Below, one piece after another: positions 59,976-64,000 of a stretch of DNA of 64,000 nucleotides; positions within the stretch are counted from its first letter, which is position 1, and the number at the start of each line of letters is the position of its first letter. Below the pieces are notes generated by a model. It did no database searches. It saw nothing but the letters and a program-made list of their open reading frames with translations, and had not been told where the DNA came from. A program made the translations under genes and the position numbers. The stretch spans positions 1 through 64,000 of the forward strand of contig JACPWC010000024.1 of the NCBI GenBank assembly GCA_016197225.1, in the 5' to 3' direction. This DNA is from Chloroflexota bacterium (lineage in GTDB: Bacteria; Chloroflexota; Anaerolineae; Anaerolineales; VGOW01).

Positions 59976-61661
59976 ATGGTTAACTTCACTCTCGAATGTA
60001 TTGATTGCGGTCATCGTTCACCGTCGGGCGGCGCGGGCGGCAAGTGCCAGCGCTGTGGCGGCGAGTGGCAGGAGGCGCGGTACGATTACGCCACCCTCGG
60101 CCCCAGCCTGAGCGCCATGCTGGCCAACCGCCAGTTCAACCTGTGGCGCTATCAGGACTTGTTGCCCCTGCGCAACCCGTCGAACATTGTCACCCTGGGT
60201 GAAGGCGGCACCCCTCTCTTCCACGGCTACAACCTGAGTCTCATGCTGGGCCGCCCCTACATTTACGTCAAAGACGAGCGGCAGGGGCCGACCGGCTCGT
60301 TCAAAGACCGGCAGGCGGCGCTGGCCATCTCGGCCATGAAAGAAAACGGCATTACCGAAGCCGTCGTCTCGTCCACCGGCAATGTCGCCATTTCGTATTC
60401 TGCTTACTGCGCCCGGGCCGGGATCAAACTGTGGGCCTTCCTCACCAGCATGGTTCCGCCCGACAAAATGCGCGAGGTGGCGCTTTACGGCACTCAAGTT
60501 GTCAAAGTCACCGGAACCTACGACCGGGCTAAAGAACTGGCCGGAGAGTTTGCCCGCCAGCGCAACCTGTACTTCGACCGGGGCGCGCGCAACATTGCCT
60601 CGGTGGAGAGCATGAAGACTCTCTCGTTTGAAGTGGCCGAGCAACTCACCCGCCTGTTGGGCGTGACTCCGGCCCGCCAGCCCAACGGTTCAACCGCCGC
60701 CCCGTGGCGAGCGCCCGACTGGTACATCCAGTCGGTGAGCGGCGGGCTGGGGCCGCTAGGCGTGGCTAAAGGTTTTTGGGAACTCAAGCAGATGGGGTTG
60801 ATTGACAAGATGCCGAAGCTGGGCGTCATTCAGGCCGAAGGTTGCGCGCCGATGGTCAACTCCTTCCATGCCGGGCTGGAGGTGGCCGAGCCGGTGATCG
60901 TGCCGCGCACTCACATTGCCACCCTCTCCACCGGCCAGCCGGGGCGCGTTTACACCCTGCTCCGCCAGCACATTTTGAAATACGGCGGCACGATGGAAAG
61001 TGTGAGCGACCAGGAAGCATTCCGGGCGATGCACGTGTCGGCTAAAATGGAAGGGCTGGCGATTGAACCGGCCAGCGCCGTGGCCTTCGCCGGGCTGTTC
61101 AAGATGGTGCGGGCCGGGTTGATCGCTCCAGACGACGTGGTGGTGATCAACGCCACCGGCCACACGATTCCGGTGGAGCGCGAAGTGCTGGGCGACGACT
61201 GGGCCAAGGTGCTCTCCGGCGAGGCGACGGAAGCCACTCCCCGGCCCCAGGCCGAGGGCCTGGTGGCGGCTCTGGAACGGCTCGACGAGCGCGTGCGCCG
61301 CATCGCCATTATCGAAGACAGCCCCGACGCCGCCCGCCTCATCCGCCGCATTTTGCAAGCGCGCGGCAACTACACCATTGACGAAGCCAACAACGGGGCC
61401 GCCGGTCTGGCCCTCGTCCGCCAGAACCTGCCCGACCTGATCATGCTCGACCTGATGATGCCGGAGATGGACGGTTTTCAGATGCTCGATCATTTGCGGG
61501 CCGACGAGGCCACCCGCAAGATTCCCGTCATCGTCATCACCGCCAAAGAGTTGACTCGCGAAGATCGTGAACGGCTGAGCGGCCAGGTGGAAGGGCTGTT
61601 GCAAAAAGGTTCGTTCATGGACGAAGACCTGCTCTCTGAGATGACTGAAGCCTTGAACTGA
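59976..61661 (+). CDS. threonine-synthase-like PLP enzyme fused to a receiver domain
   Basis: A 561-residue fusion. Residues 1-~445 are a fold-type II PLP enzyme of the threonine synthase group: an N-terminal zinc ribbon (CIDCG...CQRCGGEW), GEGGTPLF, the PLP lysine 110 in GPTGSFKDRQ, the phosphate-binding SSTGNVAISYSAY and the glycine loop SVSGGLGPLG. Residues ~447-561 are a receiver domain with IIEDSPDAARL, phospho-acceptor Asp 492 in LIMLDLMMPEMDGF and VIVITAKELT. The ATG at 59976 is five bases after the kinase stop. Threonine synthase makes threonine from O-phosphohomoserine; cysteate synthase-like activity is an alternative. Both halves keep their key residues. Confidence 0.85.
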   Translation: MVNFTLECIDCGHRSPSGGAGGKCQRCGGEWQEARYDYATLGPSLSAMLANRQFNLWRYQDLLPLRNPSNIVTLGEGGTPLFHGYNLSLMLGRPYIYVKDERQGPTGSFKDRQAALAISAMKENGITEAVVSSTGNVAISYSAYCARAGIKLWAFLTSMVPPDKMREVALYGTQVVKVTGTYDRAKELAGEFARQRNLYFDRGARNIASVESMKTLSFEVAEQLTRLLGVTPARQPNGSTAAPWRAPDWYIQSVSGGLGPLGVAKGFWELKQMGLIDKMPKLGVIQAEGCAPMVNSFHAGLEVAEPVIVPRTHIATLSTGQPGRVYTLLRQHILKYGGTMESVSDQEAFRAMHVSAKMEGLAIEPASAVAFAGLFKMVRAGLIAPDDVVVINATGHTIPVEREVLGDDWAKVLSGEATEATPRPQAEGLVAALERLDERVRRIAIIEDSPDAARLIRRILQARGNYTIDEANNGAAGLALVRQNLPDLIMLDLMMPEMDGFQMLDHLRADEATRKIPVIVITAKELTREDRERLSGQVEGLLQKGSFMDEDLLSEMTEALN

Positions 61662-62659
61662 TGGACTCCTCAGCGGCCCGCCTTCACGCCCGCAACGGCA
61701 TCGTCGCCGCTCTGTTCTCGGCCACCGTGCTCGGCCTGGCGCCTATCTTCGGCAAGCTGGCTCTGCGCGAGGGCATGGATCCGCTGGCGCTGGTTCTGCT
61801 TCGCACCGTTTCGGCGGCCATCATCCTGTGGGTCATCTTTCTGCTTTTTGGCCGCAAGTACATCTTCATCTACCCGGTCGGCTTCATTGCCTGCGCCGTG
61901 GCCGGGATTATCAATGGCATTGGATCGCTGTTTTTCTACAGTGGTCTGGCCATGCTCGACGCTTCGCTGGCCCAACTGCTCTACAGCATCAACCCCATCA
62001 TTCTGGTTTTTCTGCTACGGTTGGACGGCCAGCCGATTTCGCGGATCACTTTTGTGCGCATGATTCTGGCTGTGCCCGCCGTTTACCTCCTCACCAGCAA
62101 CACCGAGCACGTCGGCCAGCTTCAGGGGGTGGTGTTCATGTTGATCGGGGCGGCGGCTTATGCCCTGCACCTGGCCATTACTCAGCGCACGCTCCGCGAC
62201 ATGCCGTCGCAAACCGTGACGCTTTACACCTTGAGCGTCATGGCCATCACAGTCGCGCCCTGGGGTCTGTGGGCCATTTGGACAGGCACGCCGCTGGCCG
62301 AGGCGTCAGACGTGGCCTGGGCCGGCGTGATCGGCCTGACCCTGGCGACAGCTATGTCGCGGTTGTCGTTGTTTGTAGGGGTCAAACGGCTGGGCGGCAT
62401 GCAGGCCGCGTTGCTGGGATTGAGCGAATTGCTGGTGTCGCTGATCAGCGCCCTGATCTTCTTCAACGAGCAGTTGACGATCACCCAGTGGTCGGGCGCC
62501 ATCATCCTGATTGTCAGTGTGGGGCTGATTGGCCGCGAGCCGGATTTGGCATCACATTACGTGTCTTACGGCTGGCTGGGCTGGATGTATGGTCTGTTCG
62601 AGCGCCTGCACCCGCAACCTGAACCGCCGCCGTTGCGTTCCAAGAAGGCAACAAAGTAA
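61661..62659 (+). CDS. EamA/DMT-family transporter
   Basis: A 332-residue membrane protein with ten predicted helices in two EamA repeats (ATVLGLAPIFGKLALREGM in the first; GVIGLTLATAMSRLSLFVGV in the second). The family includes the threonine/homoserine exporter RhtA and other metabolite exporters. The start ATG shares one base with the stop of the threonine-synthase-like gene (TGATG), so translation is coupled. This makes export of an amino acid produced by that enzyme an attractive inference. The stop codon is supplied by the palindromic element that follows. Confidence 0.87.
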   Translation: MDSSAARLHARNGIVAALFSATVLGLAPIFGKLALREGMDPLALVLLRTVSAAIILWVIFLLFGRKYIFIYPVGFIACAVAGIINGIGSLFFYSGLAMLDASLAQLLYSINPIILVFLLRLDGQPISRITFVRMILAVPAVYLLTSNTEHVGQLQGVVFMLIGAAAYALHLAITQRTLRDMPSQTVTLYTLSVMAITVAPWGLWAIWTGTPLAEASDVAWAGVIGLTLATAMSRLSLFVGVKRLGGMQAALLGLSELLVSLISALIFFNEQLTITQWSGAIILIVSVGLIGREPDLASHYVSYGWLGWMYGLFERLHPQPEPPPLRSKKATK

Positions 62660-62726
62660 GGGCGAAGCATTCGGAGCGAAACCTCGCCTTAACTTCGAGC
62701 TTGCCATCCGAATGCTTCGCCCCTAC
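62656..62726. mobile_element. 71-base palindromic element, copy 3
   Basis: Left arm GTAAGGGCGAAGCATTCGGA (62656-62675), right arm TCCGAATGCTTCGCCCCTAC (62707-62726), loop of 31 bases different from the other copies. AAA flanks both sides. It ends the signalling operon, provides the EamA stop codon and lies between convergent genes, so it may act as a terminator. Confidence 0.8.
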
Positions 62727-62730
62727 AAAT

Positions 62731-63522
62731 TTATCCCCCTCGTTCCGAAAACATATACCCCTGCCCGCGCACGCTCACCAGACACTTGGCGCTATGCGGG
62801 TACTGCGCCAGCTTGGAGCGCAGACGGCTGATGGTGGGCCGGATGATCTCGCGCGCTTCGCGCTCGTCGGCCTGGTAGCCCTGGGCCTCACGCACCAGTT
62901 GTTGAGCGGTGAGCACTTCGTCGGGGCGGGTCATGAGAGCGGTGAGCAGGCGGAACTCGGTGGGGGTGAGATGCAGACTCTTGCCACCCACCGTGGCCTC
63001 GCGCCGGCTGAGGTCAAGGACGATGCCGCCGCCGCTGGCCAGTTTGGGTTTGGAGTCCGGGCCGGGGGCCGCCGAGGCGGGGGATACTTCCGTCCGTAGT
63101 TCTTTCAAGTTCTGCTCGATCTGGTTGATCAGTTGATCCTTGTGCGACATTTCCATACGCCGGGCCAGCCCGCGCCGCACTTTGTCAATGATCACGTCGG
63201 GCGCGGACGGCTTGAGCAGGTAGGCAAAGGCCTGGTTCTCGATGGCCTGCATGGCCGTGTCGAGCGTGCCATGAGCGGTGAGCAGGATGATGACGGTTTG
63301 GGGCGAGAGGCGGTGCGTTTCGGCCAGCACCCGGATTCCGTCCATGCCGGGCATTTTGAGGTCGAGCAACATCAAGTCGAAGGAGTTGGTGGAGAGCAAC
63401 TGCAGGGCCTCTTCGCCCGAAGCGGCGGCCTGCACCTCACAACCGTCGAGGCGGATGATTTCGCTGAGTGAGAGGCGCATCGCTTTTTCGTCGTCTACAA
63501 CCAGCACTTTGGGAGCAGTCAT
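62731..63522 (-). CDS. response regulator, NtrC-like receiver with winged-helix output
   Basis: A 263-residue regulator. Receiver (~1-125) with VVDDEKAMRLS, phospho-acceptor Asp in LMLLDLKMPGMDGI, and LLTAHGTLDTAMQAIENQAFAYLLKP as in NtrC-type receivers. A linker helix is followed by an OmpR-like winged helix (~165-263; LHLTPTEFRLLTALMTRPDE and SVRGQGYMFSERG). No AAA+ domain, so it does not act through sigma-54. Its ATG overlaps the kinase stop by four bases. Confidence 0.88.
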   Translation of the reverse strand: MTAPKVLVVDDEKAMRLSLSEIIRLDGCEVQAAASGEEALQLLSTNSFDLMLLDLKMPGMDGIRVLAETHRLSPQTVIILLTAHGTLDTAMQAIENQAFAYLLKPSAPDVIIDKVRRGLARRMEMSHKDQLINQIEQNLKELRTEVSPASAAPGPDSKPKLASGGGIVLDLSRREATVGGKSLHLTPTEFRLLTALMTRPDEVLTAQQLVREAQGYQADEREAREIIRPTISRLRSKLAQYPHSAKCLVSVRGQGYMFSERGG

Positions 63523-64000
63523 TTCGTTTCCCTTTCCAACGGCAAATAAACAGTAAATGTGGCCCCGGCACCGAGCGTGCTGTCCACCTCAATTCGGCCC
63601 CGGTGCGCTTCGACAATAGTATAACTGACGGCCAGCCCCAGGCCAGTGCCCCGATCTTTAGTAGTGAAGAACGGCTCGAACAGTTTGACCTGATCTTCAA
63701 TGGGGATGCCGGGGCCGGTGTCGGTGAACGACACCTGGGCCAGGCCGCCCGGCCCATCATGGGCCAGGCCTGTCTGCAAAGTCAGGCATCCGCCACCGGG
63801 CATCACTTCGCTGGCGTTGAGCAGAAGATTCAGGAAGACCTGCTTGAGGCTGTTGCGGACGACCGGCACGGCGGGCAGGGTCGAGTCGTAGTTCTTCTCC
63901 ACCTTGATCTGGTTGTCGCGCAGTTGCTTGGCGGCCAGGGCCAGCACTTCGTCGAGCAGGCTGTTGAGATTGGCCGGGGTGAAGTCAATCGTGCCGGGCC
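63519..64000 (-). CDS. histidine kinase, C-terminal part (runs off the window)
   Basis: Only the last ~160 residues are present. They contain the HATPase core: N-box NLLLNASEVMPGGG, DTGPGIP, LFEPFFTTKDRGTGLGLAV and the ending GATFTVYLPLERETK, typical of NtrB-like kinases. The dimerisation domain and sensor lie outside. It is translationally coupled to the response regulator downstream and presumably phosphorylates it. Confidence 0.85.
   Translation of the reverse strand, partial: PGTIDFTPANLNSLLDEVLALAAKQLRDNQIKVEKNYDSTLPAVPVVRNSLKQVFLNLLLNASEVMPGGGCLTLQTGLAHDGPGGLAQVSFTDTGPGIPIEDQVKLFEPFFTTKDRGTGLGLAVSYTIVEAHRGRIEVDSTLGAGATFTVYLPLERETK

Overview
The window looks like part of a GC-rich chromosome or metagenome-assembled genome of a Chloroflexota bacterium, most likely Anaerolineae-like. 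This is inferred from long secreted proteins ending in Thr/Pro-rich stretches, tandem GAF-domain signalling proteins, several promoters whose -10 box sits 6-8 bases before the start codon (leaderless mRNAs), and intergenic DNA packed with short inverted repeats. No rRNA, tRNA, CRISPR array or insertion sequence with a transposase was seen. No gene-free stretch exceeds 300 bases; the larger gaps hold repeats, hairpins or promoters and are listed.

Layout. 1-5.2 kb (minus strand): CDP-sugar genes (CDP-glucose 4,6-dehydratase, partial; glucose-1-phosphate cytidylyltransferase), a large GT39-type membrane glycosyltransferase and mtnA of methionine salvage. 5.3-12.5 kb (plus): a lytic transglycosylase lipoprotein, two NAD-binding epimerase/reductase genes, a quinone-reductase-like dehydrogenase and an OmpR/histidine kinase pair. 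12.7-17.6 kb (minus): a peptide-binding lipoprotein-like receptor, secG, glgB and a conserved hypothetical. 17.7-24.2 kb: a lipase, a DsbA-like protein, two KTSC genes (one with an in-frame stop), comEA, a GT9 glycosyltransferase, a gene apparently split by a 70-base palindromic element, and a MaoC hydratase. 24.3-32.6 kb: a glycosidase, a chimeric metallo-beta-lactamase locus, a class A penicillin-binding protein, a cation efflux protein with three C-terminal domains and a bicupin. 32.7-41.9 kb: a degenerate DNA-methylase-like protein, an HU-like protein, a ParA/membrane-protein pair and a secreted 14-repeat RCC1 protein. 42.1-45.8 kb: rpmH-rnpA-yidD-(beta-propeller lipoprotein)-yidC-khpB.

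46-62.7 kb is the outstanding region: a nearly gap-free run of nine genes. It encodes two receiver proteins, a 5xGAF+PAS membrane sensor, a ParA ATPase, a coiled-coil/membrane/2xGAF protein, a dCache-HAMP-2xGAF sensor, a hybrid histidine kinase (4xGAF-HisKA-HATPase-REC), a threonine-synthase-like PLP enzyme fused to a receiver domain, and an EamA-family transporter. My reading is that several kinase-less GAF sensors feed one hybrid kinase, ParA may place the cluster in the cell, and the phosphorelay may end on a metabolic enzyme whose product could be exported by EamA. The architecture is read from the sequence; the function is inference. The window ends with a second two-component pair on the minus strand.

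A second theme is intergenic DNA: 7-nt-periodic repeats of several different words, a 70-71 base inverted repeat present three times, and 9-base CGCGAAGCG inserts flanked by exact 4-base duplications inside older palindromes.
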